From: Rhipidocladum racemiflorum
Taxonomy: Eukaryota > Streptophyta > Magnoliopsida > Poales > Poaceae
DNA length: 64,000 nt
Direction of reading: 5' to 3'
Assembly (NCBI GenBank): GCA_036346355.1
Contig: CM070581.1
Coordinates: 51,479,849 to 51,543,848 of the forward strand
Part shown: piece after piece, positions 9,068-20,410 of the stretch
Numbering within the stretch: the first letter of the stretch is position 1
Layout: every line of letters starts with the position of its first letter
Program-made: the position numbers and the translations under genes
The notes under the pieces: model-generated
What the model saw: only the letters and a program-made list of their open reading frames with translations
Databases searched by the model: none
What the model was told of the DNA's origin: nothing

Positions 9068-10740
9068 TGTGAACTCTCTCGGCATAGTCCTCCACGTAGT
9101 TTTGTGCTTGTTCGCGGGCTTACCGTGCAAGAAGAACACACCTTGTTCGAGGCCTGTACCAGTCGAGGTAGGCCCAGTACTCAGTGGCATCGTAAGGCCC
9201 AGTTGGCTCGTACACATCGTCCGTAGCTGACTCCAGCCATCGCGTGATGTGTGCTTGATGTACGGCTCTCCAGTCGTAGTTGTGGCCTTGTGCGCACCTC
9301 CTGAAAATTTAGCGTACATGCCGTTAGTCCAGTATGATGATAACTATAGTGGGACTTCAGAAATGTAATGTTGATTTCAGCTTACCCATGCGACGGACCG
9401 GCGGATCGTGGGGGGGTGGAGGAATCAACTGTCGACGACCAAACTGTCGTTGCACACGCTCTGGTGAGTACACCTCGACAGCATTCATGCACACTATGTG
9501 GCATTGCGTGAGCCAGTACGCTTCGTCTTGGTTGCACGCAAATGATATGCGTCCTCCCTCTACTACTACGTGCATGCGATTGTAGGAGAACAGGTCCCAA
9601 TCGACGTGATCCTGGGTCAGAAAGTCCAGGTCGGCGACGACGCGCATGTATGACCCGCGATCAACTTCTTGCGCGCAGCGCAACCTAGCGTGCATGTATA
9701 TGTAACCAAAAGTTGGACGCAGCGGCTGGGGTACATCATCATCTACAGGCACTGGGTAGTAAGGCCTCTAAACTCTTAGACGAGACATAGGAAGGTAAAA
9801 CCATGACCAAAGCTGCAGAAGATACGGACAACCTGTCAAGATGGAGCTTTGTGCTGTCCGTCTGCACGCGTCACACAAGGCACGATAGGTGTCCGCTAGA
9901 ACCGAGGATCCCCAGCTGAAACCCTGTGGTGCGTCCCCATTTGCCGCATCCATGGCTAGCTGCCGGGCAACCCACACAAGATGTGGACCGACGTTGTCTC
10001 CATTTGTGTGCGTGAACATCACACCCCCTAGGAGTCCGAGTAGGTACACTTCGTAGTGTCTCTGCTCACTGCTGCCGTGTCCGCGTCTCCTAGGCAAGCT
10101 TGGAACTCTTCCAACTGTCGCAACCATGAGAATGACACTCCCTGGTCGCTCCCATGGTACTCCACCCCGAACCTACAGTTTCATTTAATCATGTAAGGAT
10201 TTTAAAATTTTGATTGAGTGATGCTGATTAAATGCAATATGTATATGTTACATGTTCTCTACGTAGTGCTGCCATGCCACTCGCTCTGGCTTTGCAACAA
10301 CAAATGGTTGGCCAGCAATAGGAAGCCCTGTAATCAACGCCACATCTCGTAGGGTGATAGTCATCTCCCCAAGTGGGAGGTGGAAAGTATGCGTCTCTGG
10401 CCGCCAACGATCAACAAGGGCATCAAAGTGGAGCGCCTAAAGCCGAAGAGGAGTCCGTCTTCCACCGCCCATGTTTGCCCCATTCATAAGCTTCGCAAAT
10501 GGGAGCAACCCGCAATGTGCAAGTGGGACATCGAATCTGCCGCCAAGAATTTTCACCGCCGGATCCCTTAGACGCATGGCATGAAGCTGCAGAGGAAGAT
10601 GGTATATCAGACGAAAAATATTAATGTGCATGAAAACCATGAACTTATGTAGTGTGCCTTACAACCTCTTCACGTGCGACCAATTTCCTGGCCCTATGCT
10701 TTGAGTCGATTTGTTCGTGGAGCAACTCTGGGAGTGCCAT
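9068..10740 (-). pseudogene. Plant mobile domain (PMD; MAIN/MAIL1-like) gene, broken
   Basis: A likely ATG at 10740 opens a 25-codon exon (MALPELLHEQIDSK, with donor after LVAREE at 10666). The next exon starts at 10586 and carries FDVPLAHCGLLPFAKLMN, then DALVDRWRPETHTFHLP and LGEMTITLRDVALITGLPI, the hallmark PMD core. Further exons (10165-9388) encode GVSFSWLRQLEEFQ, YLLGLLGGVMF, WGSSVLADTYRALCDACRR and LLQLWSW. After an intron (GGTAAGC donor about 9387, TTTTCAG acceptor about 9301) comes HNYDWRAVHQAHITRWLES and YWAYLDWYRPRTR, ending near 9068. PMD proteins act in the nucleus; MAIN and MAIL1 of Arabidopsis act in transposon silencing and genome stability, and many PMDs travel inside transposons. 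Lesions seen are a TAG in the second exon (after RRTPLRL), a frameshift before the YLLGLLGG segment, and a TAG near 9777 (after MSRLRV). It follows the Mutator-like transposase on the same strand. Confidence 0.8.
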
Positions 10741-10935
10741 TTTGGTGGCCGCTTCCCGTTACCTTCAAGAAAAATAAAGACGAGATTACTCCATAAGAAA
10801 AAATTTATCATCATCCTATTGAAATAAGAGGGCAACACAATGACATAAAAAAACTTCTCCATTTATTTTCTAGTTCATACGCAAGCGCCACCTGACATGG
10901 ACATAAGTTCACACTTATACAATATTCGAAATAGC

Positions 10936-11924
10936 TCAATTGCGACATTCAGCCCTATTAGGGCATGCTCTGCGGTCATGGCCCGGCTGCCTGCATTTTC
11001 CACAAAGCCGCAGAACAACACCACCTTGTGAAACATCCATGTCACCCCTAAGTCGCGATGAATATGGCCTTCCTGGTTGATCCCGCTTCGTCGAAGGGAA
11101 CGGATGCCACGTACAGGGGGCCACCATGTCCCTGTAACTACGATCACCAAAGTTTCTCATTTTTGGCTGCCACGTGTTCCGTATAGCTTGCATTCTGTAG
11201 TACGGGGACACAAACTGGGCTCCCGTGTTGCCACCAAGCTGACGACAAGCGGCAAGCACGTGGGAGCACGGAATATGCTCCAAACGGGGCTTGTTACAAG
11301 TGCAATGAGCCTTGTCCGCTCCAATCCAACACGTTTGGACGGTGTCGCCCGCGATATAGCCCGAGGCATATTTCCTCCTACATGAAATCTTGAATTCGTT
11401 CCGCATGGGATCGAACAACTGCGCCAAGTGAAATTGTGCCTTCAAGCGGCGCTTCTCTAGAAGAGCTTCGACACGCGGTGCAAATGTGGACTCCGATTGT
11501 TGTGTTGTACGGCCACGGTCTCGGAAGTACTCCATGGTCCGATAAAAAGTGAGCTCAATTATTGAGCATATCGGCAGCCCACGGACCCCTCTCAGAACGT
11601 TATTGTACGACTCAGCGATGTTCGTGGTCATCACCATGTAACTAAAAATGCAGTCACACTTTAATTAGAGAACGGGACATATTGGGGTATATAATAGATT
11701 ATTACTACTTACCGTGCGCCGTGCGTGTCATGTGCCAGTGCCCATCTCTCCGCCGGTTTGCCGGCGATCCACTGCGCGAACGTAGTATTACGCCGTACAG
11801 AAACTCCTTGACCACCAACAATCTGGGAGGTCTGTTGCTCCTGATCTGCCACTAACTTCCTCGTGCGTCCGTTCAACTGTGCAAATATTGCTTTGAACTT
11901 ACGCACTTGGTTCTGCATGCACAT
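10936..11924 (-). pseudogene. Mutator-like transposase, C-terminal half (SWIM and zinc knuckle)
   Basis: Two exons are on the minus strand. The first (11924 to about 11714) carries RKFKAIFAQLNGRTRKL and ERWALAHDTHGAR, then a GTAAGT donor. A short intron ends in TTTTTAG at about 11644. The second exon continues MVMTTNIAESYNNVLRG, giving the conserved glutamate of the MULE catalytic core in NIAESYN. A SWIM finger (CTCNKPRLEHIPCSHVLA) and a CCHC knuckle (CGKCRQPGHDRRACPN) follow, and the ORF ends at 10936. This part is uninterrupted and well preserved. The enzyme would cut and paste Mutator-type elements in the nucleus. The upstream core at 12420-11950 is frameshifted, so the gene as a whole is treated as a pseudogene. 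Confidence 0.85.
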
Positions 11925-11949
11925 AATCTGAACTGCTTCACCATGCTAC

Positions 11950-12854
11950 GATTCTTGTATGCGGTGTACAAGTTTGCACCTAGGTGTCGCATGCACCACC
12001 GGCATTCCACATCAGGCCAAGCACACGAAGGGTCCCTCCCCCCCTTCATAACCTCGAGAGCATGCAACAATCAAAGATTGCGATCGTGAGACGACGACAC
12101 CCCGAGCCTATTCTCGACCACCTTGGTCTTCACGAACCGCATGAACCAAAGCCAACTATCGTTGTTCTCGCTCTCTACAATCGCAAAGGTAATCGGGACT
12201 ATTTGATTGTTCGTCGGCGACTAGGGGCGGTGAGAAGAGTCCCTGGTACTTCCCAGCTAGGAACGTGCCATCCACACATACCACGCATGCAATGCCTAAA
12301 TGCTTCGATGCACCGCAAATGCCCAACAAAGCCTCATAAGGAATTGGTGACCTTCAAAGAATGTATCCATTCTCTAGCACCACAGTCGTTGGTCAATGCC
12401 CCATTCTCGTGCCTGGTTGGTCTCAGGCTATCTGGCGCAGAAGGCGAGGAGCCCAGTTGTAGGACTCTTTGAATGACCCAAATAACATCGTTAGAGCCTT
12501 CTGTTTTGCTCGCCACGCCAGATGGTACGGGATTACCATCCCGTATTGGATCTGCATCTCGGCAATTATGGACTTTGGTGCTAGTTTGATGTCAGCTTCG
12601 ACGACTCCAAGGATTTTCTGGGCTATGAATTTGGCATCTATGGAATTGTTCATGCTCATCACCACCTTGGCGCAACAGGTGTGCCCAGTGTAGCGTGAAA
12701 TGACAAACTGGCTCTCATTCTTTGGTTGGTACGCCCGTACACGGTACAAGCATTGTCCGATCTTAGCGCATCTAACCTCGTAGACTTCCGGCCCTGACTT
12801 TGCGACATAGTGCTCACGGCGGGTCATGATGGCGTAGCTGCTAATGAAGTGCAC
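11950..12854 (-). pseudogene. Mutator-like transposase, DNA-binding domain and broken catalytic core
   Basis: Positions 12854-12423 (minus, 143 codons) hold the MuDR-type N-terminal domain: GPEVYEVRCAKIGQCLYRVRAY, then HTC, then YHLAWRAKQKAL, LFGSFKESY and LLRQIA. Downstream the frame breaks. VCVDGTFLAGKYQG (first catalytic Asp) is readable in one frame, and QIVPITFAIVESENNDSWLW and the end of the core with VECRWCMRHLGANL in others, separated by frameshifts and a TGA. All catalytic-core landmarks of a MULE transposase are therefore present in order but not in one reading frame. The plus-strand ORF at 11984-12472 is antisense to it. Confidence 0.8.
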
Positions 12855-12881
12855 CAGCTCGCTTTTAGTGGGGAAGACCTG

Positions 12882-13599
12882 CTATACCTGTATGTCGCTG
12901 TGCTGGGGACAGCTGGAAATCTGTGAGTAATCAGCAATTACGCACTGATCCGCATCTAATTGGCAGAAATACGTGACAGCAGACCCCACATCATCGTCAC
13001 CATCCTCTATGCCTTCACCCGTGGCGTCAAGGCCTTCATCTTCCATGACCTCCACATCGACCTCCTCTGCGACCACATTAACCCCGTGCTCTCCCCCCAC
13101 ACTCTCCTCTACTTTTGTAGTATGACCCCCAGATGACCCTCCCACCTCTAACGTGTTACCGGCAATACCAATATCGCCCTCTACAGGCACCGACGAGGTT
13201 GCCCCTGTGCCTTCCTCCTCGCCTGATTGACGTGGTACCATCTCAGCGTACACACCAATCTGAAAAGATTCATCCACGGCCTTTGCAACGCATGTGTCCC
13301 AGAACTTCTGCTTCAAGCTCCCACAGGTTGCACACTACTTGTGAGCTATTCTAAGACTAAACGGGCCGAACCGCTTGTAGGCGCAGTTTATATCTTCTCC
13401 GGTCAATACCTATTTTTTGAGCTACTATCCCTATCAGGTCTTTAGGTCCAATAGGAAGATCTATTGCGACATGCGTGTGCATACAGCTATGCATGCTAAC
13501 AAAATGTCCGCGCACTTCTGTGGGAGCATCTCCATAGTAAATATGCAGTGTTGTAGCCATCGAAATCTGTCCATGCGTCATTAAATTTAATTGCATCAT
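12882..13599 (-). pseudogene. Mutator-like transposase, N-terminal region
   Basis: On the minus strand, an ORF (13599-13357) includes MATTLHIYYGDAPTEVRG and DLPIGPKDLIGIVAQKIGI, a small ubiquitin/PB1-like opening segment typical of grass MULE transposases. Next comes an ORF (13316-12882) with SLKQKFWDTCVAKAVDESF and then a long acidic linker rich in Glu, Gly and Val, which ends before the DNA-binding domain. A TAG separates the two ORFs near 13357, and the join needs either splicing or a frameshift. The likely promoter is the TATA box at about 16615, separated by a long AT-rich leader or intron that contains tandem repeats. Confidence 0.6.
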
Positions 13600-13746
13600 T
13601 TAGTAATACATGGTAGCATGCAGAACAAAAGTGTATTATTATGTAAGCCATTATTTCACAAAAAAATACAATTATTAAATTTGACAATTTACTGCTGTAC
13701 TAATGTTCATCACGTAAACCATTTTTCCCACTCCAGGTTTGTGGGT

Positions 13747-15262
13747 CATTTCAACTCCAGAATTTTCCAAACTTTTATACTAAGTTAAGGGATAAGTTTT
13801 CCACCGTTAGTAAAAATTTTAGGTTAAAATTATTTACGGTTATTTTATAACAATTCTGACATTACCTGCTCCACAGTAAAATTTATTCGGTTTTTGATTT
13901 GTGTAAGGGTTTAGATGGACATATTAATTTTTGACAATTTTACTGGAAGTGTGAATCTACATGATAGTTCTACCATAAAAATTTCAGGACAAGAATCATA
14001 GTATTTATTTTCTTAGAATTCTTTTACTACCTTTTGTAGAATTTCAAAACTGCAATGATTAAGTGAAAAAAATAGCTAAACTACTTATTAATTTTTTAAA
14101 ATTTTACTGATTGAGGATAATGGTAAGACCTACTTACACTAAAAATTTCGAGCTCTACAGTTCTCTCTAGATTTCTCCATAATTATTTTACTATTTAGGC
14201 CAGCTTTTTCTTTTACTACCAAAAATTTAACTTTTACTATTTAGAGTTCTCTCTAGATTTCTCCATAATTCATTTCAACTCCAGAATTTTCCAAACTTTT
14301 ATACTAAGTTAAGGGATAAGTTTTACACCGTTAGTAAAAATTTTAGGTTAAAATTATTTACGGTTATTTTATAACAATTCTGACATTACCTGCTCCACAG
14401 TAAATTTATTCGGTTTTTGATTTGTGTAAGGGTTTAGATGGACATATTAATTTTTGACAATTTTACTGGAAGTGTGAATCTACATGATAGTTCTACCATA
14501 AATATTTCAGGACAAGAATCATAGTATTTATTTTCTTAAAATTATTTTACTACCTCTTGCAGAATTTCAAAACTGCAATGATTAAGTGAAAAAATAGCTA
14601 AACTACTTATTAATTTTTTAAAATTTTACTGATTGAGGATAATGGTAAGACCTACTTACGCTAGAAATTTCGAGCTCTACAGTTCTCTCTAGATTTCTCC
14701 ATAATTCTTTTACTATTTAGGTCAGCTTTAACTTTTACTACCAAAAATTTAACTTTTACTATTTAGAGTTCTCTCTAGATTTCTCCATAATTCATTTCAA
14801 CTCCAGAATTTTCCAAACTTTTATACTAAGTTAAGGGATAAGTTTTCCACCATCATTAAAAATTTTAGGTTACAATTATTTACGGTTATTGTATAACAAT
14901 TCTAACATTACCTGCTGCATAGTAAAATTTATTCGATTTTTTATTTGTGTAAGGGTTTAGATGGACATATTAATTTTTGAAAATTTTACTGGAAGTGTGA
15001 ATCTACATGATAGTTCTACCATAAAAATTTCAAGACACGACTCACAATATTTATTTTCTTAGAATTATTTTACTACTTTTTGTAGAATTTCTAAACTGCA
15101 ATGATTAAGTGAAAAAAATAGCTAAACTACTTCTTAATTTTTTAAAATTATACTGACTGAGGATAATGGTAAGACCTACTTACAGTAAAAATTTCGAGGT
15201 CTAGAGTTCTCTCCAGAATTCTCCATAATTATTTTACTATTTAGGTCAGCTTTAACTTTTAC
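13747..15262. repeat. Three tandem copies of an AT-rich unit of about 523 bp
   Basis: Units start at 13747, 14271 and 14793, each with CATTTCAACTCCAGAATTTT. They share the markers GTTAAGGGATAAGTTTT, GGGTTTAGATGGACATATTAA and TTCTCTCTAGATTTCTCCAT. Copies 1 and 2 are closer to each other than to copy 3. The array sits between the presumed transposase promoter and its first coding exon, so if the gene was transcribed this was a leader intron or untranslated region. Confidence 0.85.
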
Positions 15263-16600
15263 TCCAAAAAATTTATCACTTCATGGTTTAATGATGTTCA
15301 CACTGTTTTTGACCAACCTAGGTCATCATCCAGGGTAATTTAGGGTTAGACAAAATTTACTAAGAAAATTCTTTTTATTTTACCGTTTTACCATTTCTTA
15401 TTTTCTCTTTTCCCTTGCTTTTATCTATTCCAACAATCATTTTCATCGTCCAACAATTCAATAAATGCGTGAAAAATCATAAAATACAGCAAACAAATGA
15501 TTTCATATTTTAATATTTGATTATAAGCTTTTTATTAATTTGAGGAACATGAAACGTAAACTAATAGCATATAATACTACGTACCACTCAACCACCTTCT
15601 CTTATCATCAAACAACCAACTGTGCTTATCGTCTACCCTACCATTTTATCACTAATTGCTATGGTTGTGATACATCAAACAATAACCATTTTCAGTAAAC
15701 AACCAACTAAATTTAATAGCATCAAATATAACAATTCAAATAATTTCTACACATTTAACCGTTGCTACAATAATTCTTGACTTCCACTACAATGCGCACC
15801 ATCCAACTTATGTACAAAAATTTATATAATAATTACCAAATAAACATGATTTTTTAATTACATGAAATAATAACAGGGTGTACAACAAATTACCTTCACA
15901 GCACCGAACAGATCGACGCTCCTACAATAAGTCCTTGTCTCGTCCACCAAAGCACCTTGCAATTTATTTACGTTAAAATATTAATTTATGTATGCACCAA
16001 CCACTAAAAGTAATGCATGTAGTACTATGAAGCTCAATAAAAACCTAGCTCACCTGCATAAAATATAACGATGGTATGTATTACTACAGGATTAATAACT
16101 ATGATAAAATAATTTCTTATCAACACCCCTACTACAACAATTCTTGCCTTTCACTATAGCTCATAATCACCTTCCATTTTATTTACATAAAATTATGTCC
16201 TAATTAGCAAATATGCATGTTTATTTCAAAAATAATAATAATGACATTTTCTAAACAATAGCTGTACTCTGCATGCATTAATAGGCATTAAATCATTTAA
16301 AAACTTATTCACAAAAGCGCGCTATACTACTAAGTCATGAATAACTTTTCATGTAAATTCTCATATCAGTCAAATGTAAATAGATATTATAAATCATGAC
16401 AAGAGAGAGCACCTCAGAGAGCGGAGTAAGAACAAGAGCGCTGTGAGGTCCAGATCGTTGCACCTAACAGTTTATTTACATAAAATAATATAATAATTAG
16501 CAAATGTAAATACATGATACATACAATAAACTGAGAGAGAGCACCTCAGCGTACCTAACAGAGCGGAGTGAGAGTGATGAGAGAGCAAAGAGTGCTGCCT
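15263..16600. other. AT-rich noncoding sequence, presumed leader of the transposase unit
   Basis: There is no credible ORF on either strand. CACCTCAG-like sites with GAGAGAGAGC runs recur at about 16408 and 16540, suggesting a small local duplication of about 130 bp near the promoter. Confidence 0.35.
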
Positions 16601-16609
16601 GAAGCACAG

Positions 16610-16622
16610 CCTCTTATATAGA
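16610..16622 (-). promoter_or_regulatory. TATA box for the minus-strand transposase unit
   Basis: On the minus strand the sequence reads CTATATAAGAGG followed by a CT-rich leader. This is the same arrangement as at 5811-5823. It is the only good promoter-like site upstream of the transposase exons at 13599 and below. Confidence 0.45.
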
Positions 16623-16739
16623 CGAAGCGGAGATTATGTTTTCGTGTTGATTATATTACGCTAAGCGAGTCATTTCTTACTAATTTGTAGTTAAGCTAGT
16701 CATTAATTAATCAAATAGCAAGAGGACAAACTACTTTCG

Positions 16740-17105
16740 GTGCTTCCCGCCACCCCATGTGCATGCACTCAGGAAAAAGCACTCACGGGTGACCACCCCA
16801 TGTGCATGCACTCACGAAAGCAGCCGGCCGGCGCATGTGGGTGTGGCTTCCGCCACCCCATGTGGCTGAAACCGGGGCGGAATCATGGCTTCCGCCACCC
16901 CGTGTGGCTGAAGCCACCCTTTCCGCCACCTCCCATGGCGGAAGCCATGTCCCCTGGCGGAAGCCCCTCTTCCACCGTACTGTCCGGCGGAAGCCACGTC
17001 GTCTGGCGAAAGCCTCACTCATTCATCGAATTTCAATTTAGTGCTGGTTATTTTCTTAATTTCAATTTAATTGTTATTTATTTACTCAATTTTTCCGTAT
17101 AGTAC
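16740..17105 (+). repeat. GC-palindrome block, inverted relative of 2548-2835
   Basis: It starts with two direct copies of CACCCCATGTGCATGCACTCA (about 16752 and 16795). A run of GGCTTCCGCCACCCC(A/G)TGTGGCTGAA palindromes (16848-17000) follows, then an AT-rich arm (17015-17102). The arm and the palindromes match 2640-2548 and its neighbours in inverted orientation. The adjoining TACTACAGCACGCGGCAAC (from 17101) resembles the landmark at 870 and 1923 in the left-hand tandem repeats. Confidence 0.6.
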
Positions 17106-17518
17106 TACAGCACGCGGCAACAACAATAATGCAACTGCTGCTTCCCGACCCCTCTTTAGCTCATGTCAGTGCCTTCGCTCGCTTCTCTCTCCCCACTCCT
17201 CACAATCGATGAAGCCGCCACCGTTTCTCGCCGTCTTCAGCGAAGTAGCTTGGCGCTAGCGTCCGGATCCGGTCGGATCTGACTCGCCGGCCGTGGAGAT
17301 CGCTGCATCGGCGGTGGCCAAGCCGCACGGCACGCAGTCGGACGTTCATGGTTCCTTTCTCTAGTCCACGCGCACGGTACAAGTAACATTCCCGTCTCAC
17401 CTCCAACCTAAATCATGCCTCCTCGCGTGAAGTACTGTCTTTTGATTCCTTTGTTTCCGCCTTCTTTACAGACTGCAGCCCAACACCTCTGTGCATCAAC
17501 ACAGATATATAGATCGAG
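17106..17518 (+). promoter_or_regulatory. 5' flank and leader of the NLR gene
   Basis: This separates the repeat block at 16740-17105 from the NLR start codon. CTTTACAG at about 17470 could be the acceptor of a leader intron. No clear TATA box was found. Only about 410 bp separates the start codon from repetitive DNA, so the original promoter may have been truncated or replaced. Confidence 0.35.
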
Positions 17519-18336
17519 ATGGACATCGCCACAGGGGCGATGAACGCCCTGCTCTCCAAGCTGGGGGAGCTGCTGGTTGACGAATACAACCTGCAGATGG
17601 GTGTCAAGGGAGATATCGAGGAACTCCAAAAAGAGCTGACATACATACAGGCTGCCCTCCACAAGGTGTCCGAGGTGCCGGTGGATCAACTTGATGAGCA
17701 GGTCAAGATCTGGGCCAGAGATGTAAGGGAGCTGTCCTACGACATCGAAGATGGTGTTGACACCTTCATGGTGAGAGGTAAGAAGCGTAAACGTACCAAG
17801 CCACATGGCTTCATCAAGGAGTGGCTTGACAAGGCCATGAACTTGATCAAGAAGGCCAAGACAAACCGTAAGATCCACCATGTTATCAAGGACATCATGA
17901 ACCAGGTCAAGAAGGCAAGTGAGCGCCGCGATAGGTTCAAGGTCGATAGTGTTGCTGTCAAGCCAGAAGCGGTGACTGTTGATCCTCGCCTTGAAGCTAT
18001 GTTCAGAAAGGCAACAGAGCTAGTTGGCATTGATGGGCCAAAAAATGAGCTAGGCAAGAGGCTCATGGAAGAGGATGGCTCATCGAGGTAGCAACCACGG
18101 ATAATTTCAATTGTTGGATTTGGAGGCTTGGGGAAAACTACTCTTGCCAAAGCCTTGTTTGATGAGCTTGAAGCAAAGTTTGACTGCAAATTTTTTGTTT
18201 CGGTGTCACTTAAACCTGACATAAAGATGATATTCAAGAGAATACTCGGCAAACTTGGCAGGAATGACATCATAAATGAAGCTTGCGATGAGATGCAACT
18301 CATAGAAGAAATTAGAGGGCTCCTCAAGAATAAAAG
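17519..18336 (+). pseudogene. CC-NBS-LRR (Pik/RGA5-like) resistance gene, exon 1 with nonsense codon
   Basis: The ATG at 17519 opens MDIATGAMNALLSKLGELL, the typical start of rice Pik/RGA5-type NLRs. The Rx-like coiled coil follows, with the EDVID-type motif ELSYDIEDGVD at residues about 74-84. Residue 191 is a TAG (18089-18091), after which the same frame continues IISIVGFGGLGKTTLAK, the P-loop (about residues 195-211), to LLKNKR. The exon ends at 18336 in phase 2 before a GTAAAA donor. The stop falls between the CC and NB-ARC domains, so translation would give only a 190-residue CC protein. Such NLRs are cytoplasmic or nuclear immune receptors for pathogen effectors. The rest of the gene is at 35347-35859 and 46790-48263, and joining these parts gives exactly 935 codons. 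A CAG-to-TAG change is a likely cause of the stop. No integrated HMA domain was noticed. Confidence 0.9.
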
Positions 18337-19108
18337 GTAAAAATTTCTTTATGCTGCATATTCTTCCTCGTGGTAAATACAAGTTTCCCCCTTTTTTTAG
18401 AGACATAAGTACGCAATAACTAATCTTTTTTGCACATTTTAATTGGCTCACCATTTTATGCAGTCATGTAGGAATACTTTTTCTAGCCTATGGCATGATA
18501 TATAATGTTGTACGTACGCAGTTGTAATATTAGAAGTTCAGTACTGTACATGCTGGTCGTTTTGTACAAAGTAGTGTGCATATTTTCTTTGAGACCAAGT
18601 ATGCATTAATTTCTTATTTGACTCTTTATAATAGCATGAATTAATTTAGTCAAAATGGATGGTTAGCATGATATTATTGCCTCAGAAGAAAATGTCAATT
18701 TTATTTTTATTATTGGATCTGTATTTCGGTCTAACCCTGCATGCATGTCAGTGATACGAGTAGTAGTCCGTGCAAAAGCAAATTTGCAGCAGGACTTGGT
18801 GTAAAAAACAATTCATCTAGCAGTGAGTGTCTCGTGGAACAAGCGTTTTAAATCTGGATTACACACCATGCATAGTGTCACAGCAACTTGGAGAAATACT
18901 ATCAGCAACATGGAGAAAAGCTATCAAAAATAGCTGAAACTCGCACAGAGGCTATCGGCCTACAGCGTAATTTTACGAAAAGTTTTTTCTATGTAGTTTT
19001 TACTGCTAATCAAATACTATATAAAAATGAATAACTTCCCTAACAAAATACCAAGCATTGTCCAAGAAGATGCAATACTGCTGAATCTAAATTCAATACA
19101 TTGTTATA

Positions 19109-19358
19109 CTACCTCCATCCTTTTTTACGTGTCATTTTGACCATCCATGCGGCCTTCAATACACACCTTTGATCATTATTTTTTTAATTATATGTTTGTA
19201 AAAGTTAATAAAAATATAAGGATATGAAAGTATTTTTTATGAAAAAAAACTAGTGATTTCATTTCCATGTGAAGAATCTGAATACTTTTGTGCATATTTG
19301 TGCTCAAAGTTTAGAAAGGTTGGTTCCACGCATTACGACATCTAAAAAATGGAGGGAG
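19109..19358. mobile_element. Stowaway-type MITE
   Basis: This 250-bp AT-rich element starts CTACCTCCATCC and ends GGATGG-complementary sequence, AAAAAATGGAGGGAG. It is flanked by TA on both sides (19107-19108 and 19359-19360). Terminal inverted repeats of the CTCCCTCCGT type with a TA duplication are the mark of Stowaway elements mobilised by Tc1/mariner transposases. It has no coding capacity. Confidence 0.85.
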
Positions 19359-19880
19359 TAACATTTGTGTCACTAAAATCTGAATTCTGTTTTGCTGGAA
19401 AATTTAAATAAATTACAAACTTCAAATATTTATGTTTTGAAGGAAAAAATAGAATTTTATATCCTTTTCAATTTAAATAGTATAAAATTAAAATTTCAAA
19501 CATTAAAACAGAAATTTGACATACCCAACTTCAAACACAGATCTTGAAACCTTCTAAATAATTGTCTATATCATCCCTTGTACAACAAAACCGTTTAAAC
19601 ACCCTTCTAAACTATGCAAAATCATCTAAATAACCCTCTGAGCAGTTTTGAAAGTGGTATCGCCACAATGGCGGACGGAGACGTGGCAATGAATCAATGC
19701 ATTAAAATTCTTAAAAGGGACCCACATAATAATGGGATACAACACTCTTCTTTCTCCTCTTTCTTTACTCTCTCTCACGCCATGTGCCATAGAAGATGAG
19801 CAAGATCCAACATACACCCACCTGCAGCGATTCGTGCTCCTAGAGTGCCCATCCACCTAACATAAGGCCTATTTAGAATG

Positions 19881-20410
19881 TGTGAGGCCCTCACTTGTAT
19901 GCTATAGTGTAATACAAAAGAAAGGTTTCAAAGTATATAATGTGTTAGTCTCATGATCAGTAGCTAGCACGCACTGACACAATTTGAAAACACGGCCATA
20001 TAAAAGTTTCATAATTTATTACAGCGGAAGTTCTTTTACATAATATAAAACAAAAGTAGAACAATAATGAAAATTTTCATCTTGTAGTGTACCAACTAAG
20101 CCCGAAATTCCATAGGCAACTGACATGGTGAACCTTAAGAAGAATCATCTTTATCAATCCGTTTCTTACGTCAAAGTAAATGACTTCAAAAATACCTGCA
20201 TCTTTACTTAAAAACAACAATGATAGCAAGGGTGAGTACATTTTGTACTCAGCAAGACTTTAAGTGTTTGAGTATGCAGACTGATCCTAAAGTAAGGCAT
20301 CTATGGTTAAATTTTTGCTTGGAGCCAAATTGAATTGTAATACTGAATAGTAGAGCAAAGGCGAAAATTTGTAAAAGTAAATGATAGCATATAAAGAATA
20401 ACAAATATAT
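19881..20410 (-). mobile_element. LTR fragment, same family as 51339-55700, cut by the Retand insertion
   Basis: Read on the minus strand this is the end of a long LTR finishing in GGGCCTCACA. It aligns in order with 51339-51652 and 55183-55400. It keeps the hairpin TGAGTAC-ATTTT-GTACTCA at 20233-20251. The fragment stops at 20410, exactly where the Retand LTR begins (TGTCGGTG), so it was interrupted by that insertion. The remainder on the far side was not recognised. Confidence 0.7.

Noticed and set aside
11984..12472. 162-codon plus-strand ORF
   Set aside because: It is antisense to the frameshifted MULE catalytic core.
13747..15262. Tandem array considered as a CRISPR or regulatory array
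   Set aside because: Units are about 523 bp, diverged and without spacers, and the DNA is clearly plant nuclear.
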